DNA of 64,000 nucleotides. Source: Gammaproteobacteria bacterium (GTDB lineage Bacteria; Pseudomonadota; Gammaproteobacteria; Ga0077536). The stretch lies in assembly GCA_024234975.1 (NCBI GenBank), contig JACKNH010000005.1, positions 248,001 through 312,000 on the forward strand, read 5' to 3'. The translations under genes were made by a program, and so were the position numbers. Position 1 is the stretch's first letter. Every line of letters starts with the position of its first letter. This document shows, one piece after another, positions 36,671-46,600 of the stretch. The notes under the pieces were generated by a model. It was not told the DNA's origin. It saw nothing but the letters and a program-made list of their open reading frames with translations, and ran no database searches.

Positions 36671-37585
36671 TCAGGCACACTGCGGGCGTTCGCCCAGGCA
36701 GTCCTCGCTATTGCCGTATTCCAGTTGCAGCGTGGCGTGATCGATGTCGAACTCGTCGTGCAGCGCATGGGCGGTTTCTCTGACGAAGCGGTTGTCGGTC
36801 ACCGGCTGGTGCATCACGAGGTGGGCGGTCAGCGCGTTTTCGGTGGTGCTGAGCGCCCAGACGTGCAGATCATGCACACTGGCGACGCCGTCGCGGCGGG
36901 CGAGGAAGTCGCGCACCGCCTGAACGTCGATACCGCGTGGCGCGGCATCCATCGTCAGGTCAATCGAATCGCGCAACAATGACCACGTGCCGACGAAGAT
37001 CACCGCGACGATCGCCAGGCTCAATACCGGGTCCACCCACAACCAGCCGAAATAGCGGATCAACAGTCCGCCGATGACCACGCCCAGCGACACAGCGGCG
37101 TCCGCCACCATGTGCAGAAAGGCCGCACGCACATTCAGATCGCGATGCTGGCCTGACATGAACAGCAGCGCTGTCACGGTGTTGATGACCACGCCGATCA
37201 GCGCAACCGTGATCACGGTGTTTCCTTCAATCGCTGCGTTACTGAGCAACAGCCGGCCCAGCGCTTCGCGGGCAATCGCACCCAGTGCGATGAACAGCAG
37301 CACCGAGCTGACCAGCGACGCCAGGATCGTCGCCTTGCGATAGCCATAGGTCCGTCGGTGGCTGGCGCTGCGGCTGGCCAGCGCGCTCGCGCCCCAGGCC
37401 AACAGCAGGCTGACCACGTCGCTCAGGTTGTGACCGGCATCGGCAATCAAGGCGAGCGAGCCGGCGGCGACACCGTAGCCGGCTTCGATGACGACAAATG
37501 CCATATTCAGACCGACGCCAACGGCGAAGGCACGATTATGGTTCACGGCGTGGTCGTGATGGTGGTGATGCTCCATGGCCTGCAT
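36671..37585 (-). CDS. cation diffusion facilitator metal exporter (CzcD/ZitB-like)
   Basis: 304 residues, six TM helices and a cytoplasmic C-terminal domain. A His-rich N-terminus (MEHHHHHDHAVNHN) suggests zinc or a similar divalent metal. Transport-site HxxxD motifs are seen as DAGHNLSDVVS in helix 2 and HMVADAAVS in helix 5. The C-terminal domain ends with a Cys-containing tail ERPQCA. Exchange of cytosolic Zn/Co/Cd for protons is the family function. Divergent from the MFS gene. Confidence 0.88.
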   Translation of the reverse strand: MQAMEHHHHHDHAVNHNRAFAVGVGLNMAFVVIEAGYGVAAGSLALIADAGHNLSDVVSLLLAWGASALASRSASHRRTYGYRKATILASLVSSVLLFIALGAIAREALGRLLLSNAAIEGNTVITVALIGVVINTVTALLFMSGQHRDLNVRAAFLHMVADAAVSLGVVIGGLLIRYFGWLWVDPVLSLAIVAVIFVGTWSLLRDSIDLTMDAAPRGIDVQAVRDFLARRDGVASVHDLHVWALSTTENALTAHLVMHQPVTDNRFVRETAHALHDEFDIDHATLQLEYGNSEDCLGERPQCA

Positions 37586-37689
37586 TATCGCGGCCGTTCA
37601 TTGTCGCTGTCGACCGGCAGCCTGAGCCGCAGGGAAAAGATGATGCGTGCTACAGTAACGATGCACGCCGTGATGGCGTCGCCATTTCC

Positions 37690-39129
37690 ATGGAACCCCT
37701 GGTGAACAGCGAACAACTCAGCGCCTACTATCAAGCCCATCCGTTCGCGCGCTGGGCGGCGTTGATCGCCGTCTGCATCGCCAATTTCATGGGTTCGTTG
37801 ACGCTGTCAGCGACCAACGTTGCGATCCCGGCCATCGCGCTGCATTTCGGCGCCACCGCGGTCCAGGTCAGCTGGATCCCGGCCATTTACCTGATGACGA
37901 GTGTCGTGCTGTTGCTGCCGGCCGGTCGCTTCGCCGACGCCGTGGGTCGCAAGCGCGTGCTCACCACCGGCGTTGCACTGTTCTGCCTGGCATCGGTGGC
38001 ATGTTCGCTCGCGCCCGACATCTACATGTTGCTGGGGTTCCGTCTGGTGCAGGCCGTGGGTTCCTCACTGACCGCCGCCTGTGGACTGGCGCTGGTGATT
38101 GCGGTCTTTCCGGCGGCCATTCGTGGCTCGGTGATGGGTATCGCGGCGTCGTTCATCTATCTCGGCATGACGGCCGGCCCGTACATCGGTGGCTATTTCA
38201 CCGAGCTGTACGGTTGGCGCAGTGTGTTTGTCATGCAGGTGCCATTGGCATTGCTTGTCATCGCGCTGTTGCTGACCACGGTGCGGGGCGATTGGCGGAT
38301 GCAGACCCGCGAACCGTTCGATTATTTCAGCGTGGCGGTATTGGCGGTCACTGTATCGTCACTCGGGGTGGGGCTGTCGCATTTTCATACCACGTACGGC
38401 CTGCCGTTGCTGGTGCTGGCCGCAGCGGCGTTGTTCACCTTCATCCGCCGGCAGTTGACACATGCCTATCCACTGGTGCGGTTGAAGCTGGTTTGGGAAA
38501 ACCGCGAGCTGTCACGCTCGTTCGCTACCTCGGTAATGTTGTACATCGGCAATTACCAGGTGGTATTTCTGCTCAGCCTCTACCTCCAGTACATCCTTGG
38601 TCTTTCGCCTTCACAGGCGGGCGCTATCATGATTGTGCAGGCATTGATGATGACGCTGATGCCGCCTTTCGCCGGCCGGCTGTCGGATCGCCTTCCCGCC
38701 AACCGGATAGCCGCCCTGGGATGCGCACTGGCATCCTGCGGGTTTGCGGTGCTGGTCAGCCTTGACTTCGATTCCAGCAAGGTCCATGTGATTGCCGGGC
38801 TGCTGCTGGTTGGCACCGGGCACGGAATGTTTTCGACGCCGAACAATCATGCCGGGCTGAGCGCCGTGCCGCATGAGCGCCTTGGCATCGCCACCGCCAT
38901 CATGGCGTTGGGCCGCAACCTCGGCAATGTCACCGGCACCGGTATCATCCTGTTGCTGGTCTCGGTTTTTCTCGGCGGCGAAAGAATTCAACCGGCGGCC
39001 TATCCGGCGTTGATGACGGTCATCAAAATCGCCTTTGGCACCGCGCTGTTGGCGACCCTCACCGCAAGCTGGATCTCCAGCAGAAGTTTTCCGCTTCGCA
39101 CGATAGACAGCGCCAGAGCCGCGGATTAG
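37690..39129 (+). CDS. MFS multidrug exporter, DHA2 (14-TM) type
   Basis: 479 residues from ATG 37690; the frame is open from 37498 but that part is antisense to the CDF gene and not hydrophobic. Motif A-like PAGRFADAVGRKRVLTTG after helix 2, and motif C-like GMTAGPYIGGYFTELYGWRSVFVMQVPLA in helix 5. About 14 hydrophobic segments. DHA2 proteins export drugs, dyes or bile-salt-like compounds with proton antiport. No membrane-fusion (EmrA-like) partner is beside it. Confidence 0.86.
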   Translation: MEPLVNSEQLSAYYQAHPFARWAALIAVCIANFMGSLTLSATNVAIPAIALHFGATAVQVSWIPAIYLMTSVVLLLPAGRFADAVGRKRVLTTGVALFCLASVACSLAPDIYMLLGFRLVQAVGSSLTAACGLALVIAVFPAAIRGSVMGIAASFIYLGMTAGPYIGGYFTELYGWRSVFVMQVPLALLVIALLLTTVRGDWRMQTREPFDYFSVAVLAVTVSSLGVGLSHFHTTYGLPLLVLAAAALFTFIRRQLTHAYPLVRLKLVWENRELSRSFATSVMLYIGNYQVVFLLSLYLQYILGLSPSQAGAIMIVQALMMTLMPPFAGRLSDRLPANRIAALGCALASCGFAVLVSLDFDSSKVHVIAGLLLVGTGHGMFSTPNNHAGLSAVPHERLGIATAIMALGRNLGNVTGTGIILLLVSVFLGGERIQPAAYPALMTVIKIAFGTALLATLTASWISSRSFPLRTIDSARAAD

Positions 39130-39205
39130 GCTGCCTCCCCAGCGAATTACTATGCGGCGCAACGGGGGCCTGATGACAGGATTGCCCGGCGTCGGGAGGC
39201 GTACC

Positions 39206-40225
39206 ATGTTGTGTATTGCGTCGGCTCGTTCATCCTCATCCAACCGCTGCATTTCCTTGTGTACCGGCATCATGGTGCTCGTGGCTACCAGCACCATCGT
39301 CTCGGCCGATCCGCTGCCGCCCCTGATGTTGTCACCCTTCCAACCGGAGTTTTCACGCAAGGCGTTTGCGCCCGGCGAGAAGTCGGTCACCGCCGAGGTT
39401 ACCGTCGATGGCCAGGGGCAGGCAGCGAAAGTGAATGTCGTCGAAGCCAGGGGGCCCAAGGCTTATGCCGATGCGATCGTCGCCGGCCTGCAGCGCGCGA
39501 CCTACATGCCGGCGCTCATGGATGGCCAGGTAGTGCAGGATGGCGTATTCGAATTCACCATCGCGCCGCCACCGTTCCGGCCCGGCGCTGGCGGCCGCCG
39601 GGGTGATCCTTTTGAAGAGATCCGCGAGCACATCAACAAGGGTGAATACACCCAGGCACTGCGCAAGCTTGACGAAGGCGGGTTTGAAGGCGACGGCGCG
39701 CTCTTCCTGCAGGCGCACGCACAGTTCGGTACGAAGAACTACGAACGTGCTGCATTGCTCCTGTCCAAACTTGAACGGCAGGGGTTTCCCGGCAATGACA
39801 AAACTGCCGTGACCGCGTTGACCATGATGTTCCATGCCTCACTGGGCAGTGGCCGTGTGGGCGATGCGATGCACGCGTTCGAGGCGTTGAACAAGCGGCA
39901 GCCGTTGGCTGCCGATGATCCGATGCAGTCCGTCTACCGCAATCTGACCGCGGCGGTCGCCAAGCCCGAAGCGTATTCTGTTAAAGGTCACCTGCAGGAC
40001 CAGCTATGGTGGTTCCGTCCGGCGCGCAGGGTACTGGCATTTACCGGTGTTACGAATGGCGCGTTACACGAGGTCGGTTTTCTCTGCGCAAACAGGACGG
40101 CGTTCTTTGCCTTCCAGGCCGATGTCGAATTCCAGGTGCCCGAAAGTTGGGGCGCGTGCGAGGTTTACCTGCGGGGAGATGCGGACACGAACTTCGCCGT
40201 GCTGGAATATCCGCCTGCCTCGTAA
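39206..40225 (+). CDS. exported protein with TonB C-terminal-like domain and TPR-like repeats
   Basis: 339 residues from ATG 39206, chosen because GGGAGG lies 6 bases upstream and a signal peptide follows (CISLCTGIMVLVATSTIVSA); 18 extra in-frame codons lie upstream. Residues about 45-110 (SVTAEVTVDGQGQAAKVNVVEARGPKAYADAIVAGLQRATYMPA) resemble the TonB_C domain. The middle (about 140-250) has helical pairs in TPR spacing (YTQALRKLDEGG, NYERAALLLSKLE). No TM segment in front of the TonB-like domain, so it is not a normal energy transducer. Confidence 0.6.
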   Translation: MLCIASARSSSSNRCISLCTGIMVLVATSTIVSADPLPPLMLSPFQPEFSRKAFAPGEKSVTAEVTVDGQGQAAKVNVVEARGPKAYADAIVAGLQRATYMPALMDGQVVQDGVFEFTIAPPPFRPGAGGRRGDPFEEIREHINKGEYTQALRKLDEGGFEGDGALFLQAHAQFGTKNYERAALLLSKLERQGFPGNDKTAVTALTMMFHASLGSGRVGDAMHAFEALNKRQPLAADDPMQSVYRNLTAAVAKPEAYSVKGHLQDQLWWFRPARRVLAFTGVTNGALHEVGFLCANRTAFFAFQADVEFQVPESWGACEVYLRGDADTNFAVLEYPPAS

Positions 40226-40259
40226 TCTGCGGCGGGACGGCAACGACCGGATCCCTGGC

Positions 40260-40281
40260 TAGCCCCGTTTGCACGGGGCTA
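40260..40281 (+). terminator. hairpin terminator between convergent genes
   Basis: Inverted repeat TAGCCCCGT / ACGGGGCTA (40260-40268, 40273-40281) with loop TTGC, 35 bases after the stop of the exported protein, followed by a T-rich TGTTGTTCCTTCC. It separates this gene from the convergent PEP-CTERM-like gene and could serve both. Confidence 0.6.
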
Positions 40282-40373
40282 TGTTGTTCCTTCCATTGAC
40301 TGTGCGCGGACCGGTTGGCGGAAGGTCCGCGCTCATCCAGAGATAATCGCGAGCAAGCGCGTTGCTGCTGCGG

Positions 40374-41405
40374 TTACCTGCGCCGGCGGATGAATGAAAG
40401 ACCGGCGAACGCACTGCCAAACAACCACACCGCCGCCGGAATCGGCACTGGATTCACCTCGACGGCTTGCAGGTTGAAGGCGACGATATTCGACCCGATC
40501 AGGTCGCCAAGTGTCACGCCAGGCACCGGGTTATCACAATCGATAATGTCACAGTTCGGTTCATTCTCCGCGGTGACTTCGCCAATGAACTTGTAGGTTT
40601 CAATACGGCGGATGATCTGCTTCGCGTTGTCGCCGACATTGCCACCGTGCTCGAGCGGGTTGGCGCCCTTCTCGATCAGCTCCCATTCGCTCTCGACCTC
40701 GATATTGAGGTTATCGTTGTCGAACAGGTCGATGTTGTCGGCCATCAGCGCTTCCAGCGGCAGCTCCTCTTCCAGCTCGATCTTGATGATCTTGGCCCAG
40801 ACCGCATCCGGATACTGCTGTTCGTTCTCGGCTTCCTGTTCAAACTCCGGTGCTTCGACGACGACATCCAGACGTGGCGGGTTGTTCGGGTTGTTGGCCG
40901 GTGACAGCACCCAGATCGGCGCCATCAGGCTGACCGCGGGGCCTGCCATCAAGGTGCCGGGTGAGTTGGGATCCTCAATCAGCCAGTGATAGCGGGTGGC
41001 TGTCGGCTGCGCCAGCAGCGAGGCGCCGTAATGCTCGCAGCCCACCGCGAACACGCAGGCATGGCCCGTGGTCGCCACCTGGCCTCCTTCAGGGTGGAGC
41101 GATGTGCTTGAGCTGAAACCGCTGCCGTCGTAGGTCGCGGCGTAGCGCAGGATGGTCGTTGTGCCTTGCTGAAGCTTTTCGCCTGACCCGTAATGCGGGT
41201 TGCCAAAGGTGTAGCGGATGTCGGACGACAGAATGTCGTCGAACTCGATTTCGAAGCCGTAGGTCGGGACGCCGGTGTCGTTATAGACGTCGAAATTGCT
41301 CAGCGTGCCGTACACCAGGCTGGCCTGTGCAGCGAGTGGTGAGAGCGCAATGGCTACCGCCAATGCCAGGGTTGGCCGACGAAGCTGTGAAAACGGGCGT
41401 GTCAT
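40374..41405 (-). CDS. exported protein with PEP-CTERM-like sorting signal (VPIPAAVWLFGS type)
   Basis: 343 residues. Signal peptide LALAVAIALSPLAAQA near residues 13-28. The C-terminus VPIPAAVWLFGSAFAGLSF followed by IRRRR is the classical PEP-CTERM variant with VPxPAAxWLFGS, helix and Arg cluster. The body has no recognised domain; it is acidic around residues 190-250 (EFEQEAENEQQYPD, LEEELPLEALMADNIDLFDND). Exosortase and EPS genes are not in the window. The 192 bases upstream up to the sigma-54 regulator hold no other gene. Confidence 0.82.
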   Translation of the reverse strand: MTRPFSQLRRPTLALAVAIALSPLAAQASLVYGTLSNFDVYNDTGVPTYGFEIEFDDILSSDIRYTFGNPHYGSGEKLQQGTTTILRYAATYDGSGFSSSTSLHPEGGQVATTGHACVFAVGCEHYGASLLAQPTATRYHWLIEDPNSPGTLMAGPAVSLMAPIWVLSPANNPNNPPRLDVVVEAPEFEQEAENEQQYPDAVWAKIIKIELEEELPLEALMADNIDLFDNDNLNIEVESEWELIEKGANPLEHGGNVGDNAKQIIRRIETYKFIGEVTAENEPNCDIIDCDNPVPGVTLGDLIGSNIVAFNLQAVEVNPVPIPAAVWLFGSAFAGLSFIRRRR

Positions 41406-41597
41406 GGAGGGTCCCCTTTGGGTGTGTTGTTGTCGCAGCGGATGCTACGTACCCGTTAGTTGCTGTAGCAATCAATTCGGTTCTGCGTGTGACGAAATAC
41501 CGGCTTCGCCGCCGCTGTCCAAGCAAACCGGCAGGCGTGCAAAGCCGATTGAACCGGTCGGGGGTGTGGTGGAACTTACGGCGTTTGCCGTTACGGC

Positions 41598-43382
41598 TTA
41601 ATCGTCGCTTGTACTGCCGCCGGCAGATTTCAGCCGGTATTCCAATTGGTGTCGCTTGAGTCCGAGACTGCGCGCCGCCGCAGCGATATTGCCGCCTGCC
41701 TGCGCCAGTGCCCGGGCCGACAAAGCTTGAAAAATGTGTTGCTCGATGGCTTTAAGCGGGATCGGGTCTGCGCCATCGGTGCTCGTCTCCAACAACTGGT
41801 CGAGTATCGTGGCAACGTCGGCAGGAACAGACGGGGGCGCCGGGGATTCGCTATGGCGTTGCAGGCGGCCGCTGTGGTCGAACGACAGCAGGTCGTCGTT
41901 CAGAGTTTCGCCGTAGGCGAACAGGTGGCTGACATCGATCTGCTCGCCTGCGGCCAGAATGACGGCGCGCTCGAGCAGATTTTCCAGTTCGCGGATGTTG
42001 CCGGGGTAGCGGTAATTCAGCAGCGCCTTTATCGCATGAAAAGTCAGACCGGTAACCTCGCGCCCGTGCTTGGCATTGAAGGTCCGGATGAAATGCGCAA
42101 CCAGTTGCGGAATATCTTCGCGGCGCTGGCGCAGCGGTGGCAGGTGAATCGGAAACACATTCAACCGGTAGAACAGATCTTCGCGAAACTTGCCGCGCGC
42201 AACTTCGGCGCGCAGGTCGACGTTGGTTGCCGCGACGATACGTACATTGATTTCGATGGCGCGGGTGCCTCCCACCCGTTCAACCTCACCTTCCTGGATG
42301 GCGCGCAGCAGCTTGGCCTGTGCCGCGTAACTCAGCGTGCCGATTTCATCCAGGAACAAAGTGCCGCCATCGGCACGTTCGAATCGTCCGGGCCGCGCGT
42401 GGGTTGCTCCTGTATAGGCGCCGCGTTCAACGCCGTACAATTCCGATTCCAGCAACGATTCCGGAATCGACGCGCAGTTGACCGCGACCAACGGTTGCGT
42501 GGCGCGCCGACTCCGCGCGTGCAACTGGCGCGTGAACAGTTCCTTGCCGACGCCGCTTTCGCCTGTCAGCAACACGGTGGCGTCGGTCGGCGCGACCGAG
42601 TCGAGAAGGCGTATGGCGGCCTTGAGCGCGGGAGAGTTGCCGACGATTTCGTCTTTGCCAGGCGCCGCTGCCGCCAGCGGTGGAAGTGCTGCGGCTTCTT
42701 GCGCTGGCCGGTTCTTGCGCCGGGTCGAGCGCTTGAGCTCGGGCAGCAGGAAGTCCAGATCCTTCAGTTCCGCAGCCGGGTCATCCCATTGTTCGGGCGG
42801 TGCGGCGATGATATGGCAGTTTTCCGAGCCCATGGCGCGGCAGCCGATTTCCTTGTAGATCAACAGGCGCCCCGAAAGCTCCAGGTTGTAGCCGGTGGCG
42901 TAGCCCAGGCTCATCCAGCACGCGGGTTCACCGGCCAGCCCGTAGGTGTTGTTGTGGGCGTCGGCTTCCGCCGAGTGCCGCCATTCCCACTCCCCACTGG
43001 TCGGCAGTTCACGCGGTGATGGGCGTTGGACACGCACCGATACCACTTGCGCCATGCCCTGGAACCGGTGCGGTAATACATGCGGGAAGCGATCGGGACG
43101 ATCGCCCCATCGCTGGCGGACCATTTCTGCGTCGCTCTTGCCGGACAGATATCCCAGGCGGGTGAAAATTCGGCGTGCGGCGTCGATGCCCAGCGCGTCG
43201 ATCAATTCGCGACGCATCTCGCCGAACAACGCCACCTCCAACATCACCATTCGTTTGTCCCCGAGCCAGATTCTTCCGTCCGCCGCGTTGAAGGTCAGCA
43301 GCTCACGGAATTCCTGATCTTCAAACATGGCTACAGCAGCGTTCTTGCGGGAGGGGCGCTGGCGGGCGGAAGGGGAAGCCAT
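41598..43382 (-). CDS. sigma-54-dependent transcriptional activator with XylR_N and V4R sensor domains
   Basis: 594 residues. Sensor part: XylR_N-like region (about 20-125) and V4R (4-vinyl-reductase) domain (about 145-205, GEPACWMSLGYATGYNLELSG ... EIGCRAMGSENCHI, with the C-x7-C pair of V4R). AAA+ domain from about 246: Walker A GESGVGKE, Walker B GGTLFLDEIG, sensor and Arg finger region REDLFYRLNVFPIHLPPLRQRREDIP. The sigma-54 contact loop reads GAYTGA instead of GAFTGA. C-terminal Fis-type HTH: GGNIAAAARSLGLKRHQLEYRL. XylR/DmpR/PoxR relatives sense phenols and other aromatics. Divergent from the PSCyt1 gene at 43657. Confidence 0.93.
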   Translation of the reverse strand: MASPSARQRPSRKNAAVAMFEDQEFRELLTFNAADGRIWLGDKRMVMLEVALFGEMRRELIDALGIDAARRIFTRLGYLSGKSDAEMVRQRWGDRPDRFPHVLPHRFQGMAQVVSVRVQRPSPRELPTSGEWEWRHSAEADAHNNTYGLAGEPACWMSLGYATGYNLELSGRLLIYKEIGCRAMGSENCHIIAAPPEQWDDPAAELKDLDFLLPELKRSTRRKNRPAQEAAALPPLAAAAPGKDEIVGNSPALKAAIRLLDSVAPTDATVLLTGESGVGKELFTRQLHARSRRATQPLVAVNCASIPESLLESELYGVERGAYTGATHARPGRFERADGGTLFLDEIGTLSYAAQAKLLRAIQEGEVERVGGTRAIEINVRIVAATNVDLRAEVARGKFREDLFYRLNVFPIHLPPLRQRREDIPQLVAHFIRTFNAKHGREVTGLTFHAIKALLNYRYPGNIRELENLLERAVILAAGEQIDVSHLFAYGETLNDDLLSFDHSGRLQRHSESPAPPSVPADVATILDQLLETSTDGADPIPLKAIEQHIFQALSARALAQAGGNIAAAARSLGLKRHQLEYRLKSAGGSTSDD

Positions 43383-43489
43383 GGGGTGCTCCGTTGTTGG
43401 AAAAATATAAAGTCTCTAATCCTGTTATTAAGAATATTATGAACAATGTTGTTGCAAGACCAGCCCTGATGACGGGCCGCAGCACCGGC

Positions 43490-43518
43490 TACTGATCGAT
43501 AAGCCAGTTAAATCAGTA
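43490..43518. promoter_or_regulatory. candidate activator binding site (inverted repeat)
   Basis: TACTGAT (43490-43496) and ATCAGTA (43512-43518) form a 7-base inverted repeat, centres about two helical turns apart, ending roughly 40 bases before the -24 element. A second symmetric element AACAATGTTGTT is at 43442-43453. Either could be the upstream site of the divergent sigma-54 activator. Both are by eye only. Confidence 0.4.
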
Positions 43519-43558
43519 ATTTGCAGTGGCTGAGCGTTCTGCTCCTGCGACAAGGTGA

Positions 43559-43575
43559 TTGGCAGTGTTCTTGCA
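43559..43575 (+). promoter_or_regulatory. sigma-54 (-24/-12) promoter
   Basis: TTGGCAGTGTTCTTGCA matches the RpoN consensus TGGCAC-N5-TTGC(A/T) with the diagnostic GG (43561-43562) and GC (43573-43574) exactly ten bases apart. Transcription would start near 43586, about 70 bases before the chosen start of the PSCyt1/DUF1553 gene. The divergent neighbour encodes a sigma-54 activator, which makes the assignment strong. Confidence 0.8.
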
Positions 43576-43656
43576 CTACCCTCGACATACCAGAAAATTT
43601 GACGGCGCCAGAGCACAATGGCGGCGGGTGGTGCTTCTGAGGGGGAAGGCGCAGCC

Positions 43657-46600
43657 ATGGCGACAGTACGGTGGAACACGGTGAAATGGCGTTTCGAGCG
43701 GGCGGGTACACGCGCGCTGCTCGTCACGATTGCGACCTGGGTGACGTTGACCGGCTGCACCGAAAGCACGGCCCCGGGTGAATCAGTAGCGGTCAACTAC
43801 AACTGGGATGTGCGTCCGATTCTGTCGGACAACTGCTTCCAGTGTCATGGCCATGATGAAGAGGGGCGCAAGGCGGGCCTGCGGCTGGATGTGCGCGAAC
43901 TCGCCACCGCCCAGCTGCCGGAATCGCCTGGTCGGCATGCCATCGTCCCAGGCGATGCCACGGCGAGTGAACTCATCAAGCGCATCACCGCCAGCAATCC
44001 TGATGACCGTATGCCGCCGGCGTCCACCCACAAGGTGTTGAGCGCCAGGCAGATCGACACCCTTCGGGCCTGGATTGACCAGGGTGCGGAATACCTGCCG
44101 CATTGGGCCTTCGTGCCACCAGGCGTCTCCAGGCCGCCGGGTTCGGATGCCAACCCCATCGATGCTTTTATCGGCGCGCGGCTCACCGAACTCGGGCTCG
44201 CGCGCTCGGCGCCCGCGAGCAGGGAGGCGTTGATCAATCGCGTTTACCTGACGACCACCGGATTGCCACCCTCGATCGAAGAGGTCGATGCGTTCGTCGC
44301 CGATACCCGCCCCGATGCCTGGGAACGACTCGTCGATCGTCTGCTCGCTTCGGAACGTTACGCCGAGCATATGGCCGGCTATTGGATGGACCTCGCGCGC
44401 TGGAGCGAAACCGATGGCTTTCTCGACGATCACCATGATCGATTCCTGTGGCCATGGCGCGACTGGGTGATCAAGGCCTTCGCCGACAACATGCCGTTCG
44501 ATCAATTCGGTACCTGGCAGCTCGCCGGCGACCTGTTACCGGACGCGACACGTGAGCAGGTACTGGCGACGGCGTTTCTGCGGGTCGGCAAGCGCACCAC
44601 CGAGAATGGCGCGATTGAGGCCGAATACAAGGCCGAATACATGATCGAACGTACCGACAATGCGTTGGGTACGGCATTCATGGGCCTGACGCTAGGCTGC
44701 GCACGATGTCACGATCACAAGTACGATCCGATCAGTCAGCGTGAGTACTATGCGCTCGGCGCATTCTTCAACAGCACCGATGAGCCGGGGACGTACTCGC
44801 CGGGTTTCAGTGGCATCCAGGGAGGCCCGACGCTGGCGTGGCCGGATGAATCAACCGCGTCGGAAATTGTGCGGGCTGCGGAGAATGTCGACGAGCGCCT
44901 CGCCGCGGTGAACGCAGCCCGCAGCGCGGTCGAATCCGCGCAAGATGCGTCAGCGCCAGACGTTGAGCAGCTGACCGCCGAGTTGCGCCAGGCCAGCGCG
45001 GCGTCGTTGACCGCGTACTACCCGTTTGACGAAGTGAGCAGAATCAGCGCCGAGCAATTGCCGCCGGGGCGCGTGCCGCGAATCCCCCCGGCAGTGATCT
45101 ATCAACTCGGCAGTGGCCCTTATATCGCACCGCCACCCATGGGTGAGACCGCCGCGCAGAAGTCCACACGCGAACGCCAGGAGTACCTGACCCGGGTACA
45201 GCGTGGCTACAACTTCGACGAACTCTACCTGTCGCCGTCGGCAACGCCTGGCGTAGATGGCGCAGTATTGCAGGATGCGCAAATACGTCCCGGCGTAGTC
45301 GGCAATGCAGTGTTCTTCAACGAAACCAACAAGGGGTTTCTGGCGCGCGAAGTCGGCAATTTCGATCGCAGCAATCCCTTCACGCTGGACTTCTGGTTCT
45401 ACGCCGCCGAACGTTACGACGACGTACCGGTACTCAATTATCTTGCCGAGCAGAATTCCGGCCGGACCGGGTATCGCTTTGCCATCAACGATGGTCGGCT
45501 ATGGGTGTCGCTGGCGCATTCACCACCGGCCAACATGATTGCGTTGCTGACGACAACGGAATTTCCGATCGGCCGTTGGACACACGTGACATTGACCTAT
45601 GACGGCAGCAGCCGCGCGGCCGGGACCCTCTTGTACGTCGATGGCGCGCCCGCGGCGGTGGAAGTGGTGCGCGACAGCCTCACGCGCAGCATGCGTCCCT
45701 GGAATACCGGGGATGTATTCGATCCCTTCTATGGTCTGGCATTCGGCACCCGCTTCCGCGAAAAAGCACCGGTGGGCAGCGGGCTGGACGAACTGCGTAC
45801 TTTCGATCGCCCGTTGCTGCCAGTGGAAGTCGCGCTGTTACATGATCCGGCGGCGTTGGCGAAGATTGATGCCGACACCGTGCGTGAGCAACGCAACGCT
45901 TTGCGCATCGCCCGCGACCCGCAGGTGGTGGCGGCAAATGCCGCCCTGATGGCGGCGCGTGAGCAGCACGACAAGCTGGTGACATCAGTGCCGCAAGTGC
46001 TGGTCATGGGCGATGCGCCGCACCCGATCCCTACGCATGTGCTGAATCGTGGCGTCTACAGCGCACCCGGCGCGGAGGTGCAACCGGAGGGCCTGCCCAG
46101 CGTCATGCCATGGAACGATACCTTGCCGCGCAACCGGTTGGGGTTGGCGCAATGGCTGTTCGACCCGGCGAATCCGCTGACCGCACGCGTGTTCGTCAAT
46201 CGCATCTGGCAGCTACATTTCGGCCGCGGCATCGTCGAATCCGCCGAGGACTTCGGTTCGCAGGGCTCGGTACCGAGTCATCCGGAGTTGCTCGATTGGC
46301 TGACCGTGAAGTTTGTGGAATCGGGCTGGGACATCAAGGCGCTGCACCGGTTGATTGTGACCTCCGCGACGTATCAGCAGGATTCGGCGGTCAGCGAGTC
46401 GCTGGCGGCGCGTGACCCGACCAACGAGTTGTATGCGCGCGGACCGCGCTGGCGGATGACCGCCGAAATGGTGCGTGATCACGCGCTCGCGGTAGCCGGC
46501 CTGCTGACCGATGACATCGGCGGCCCGAGCGCGACGCCTTATCAGCCCGATGATATCTGGAACCCGTTGAACGCCTTCTACCGCTATCCCGCGGCGGCGG

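Noticed and set aside
37498..37689. Upstream extension of the MFS transporter
   Set aside because: The extra 64 residues are antisense to the CDF gene, highly charged and unlike an MFS N-terminus; ATG 37690 is preferred.
41646..43019. 457-codon plus-strand ORF over the sigma-54 regulator
   Set aside because: Antisense to a regulator with all AAA+ and HTH motifs in place.
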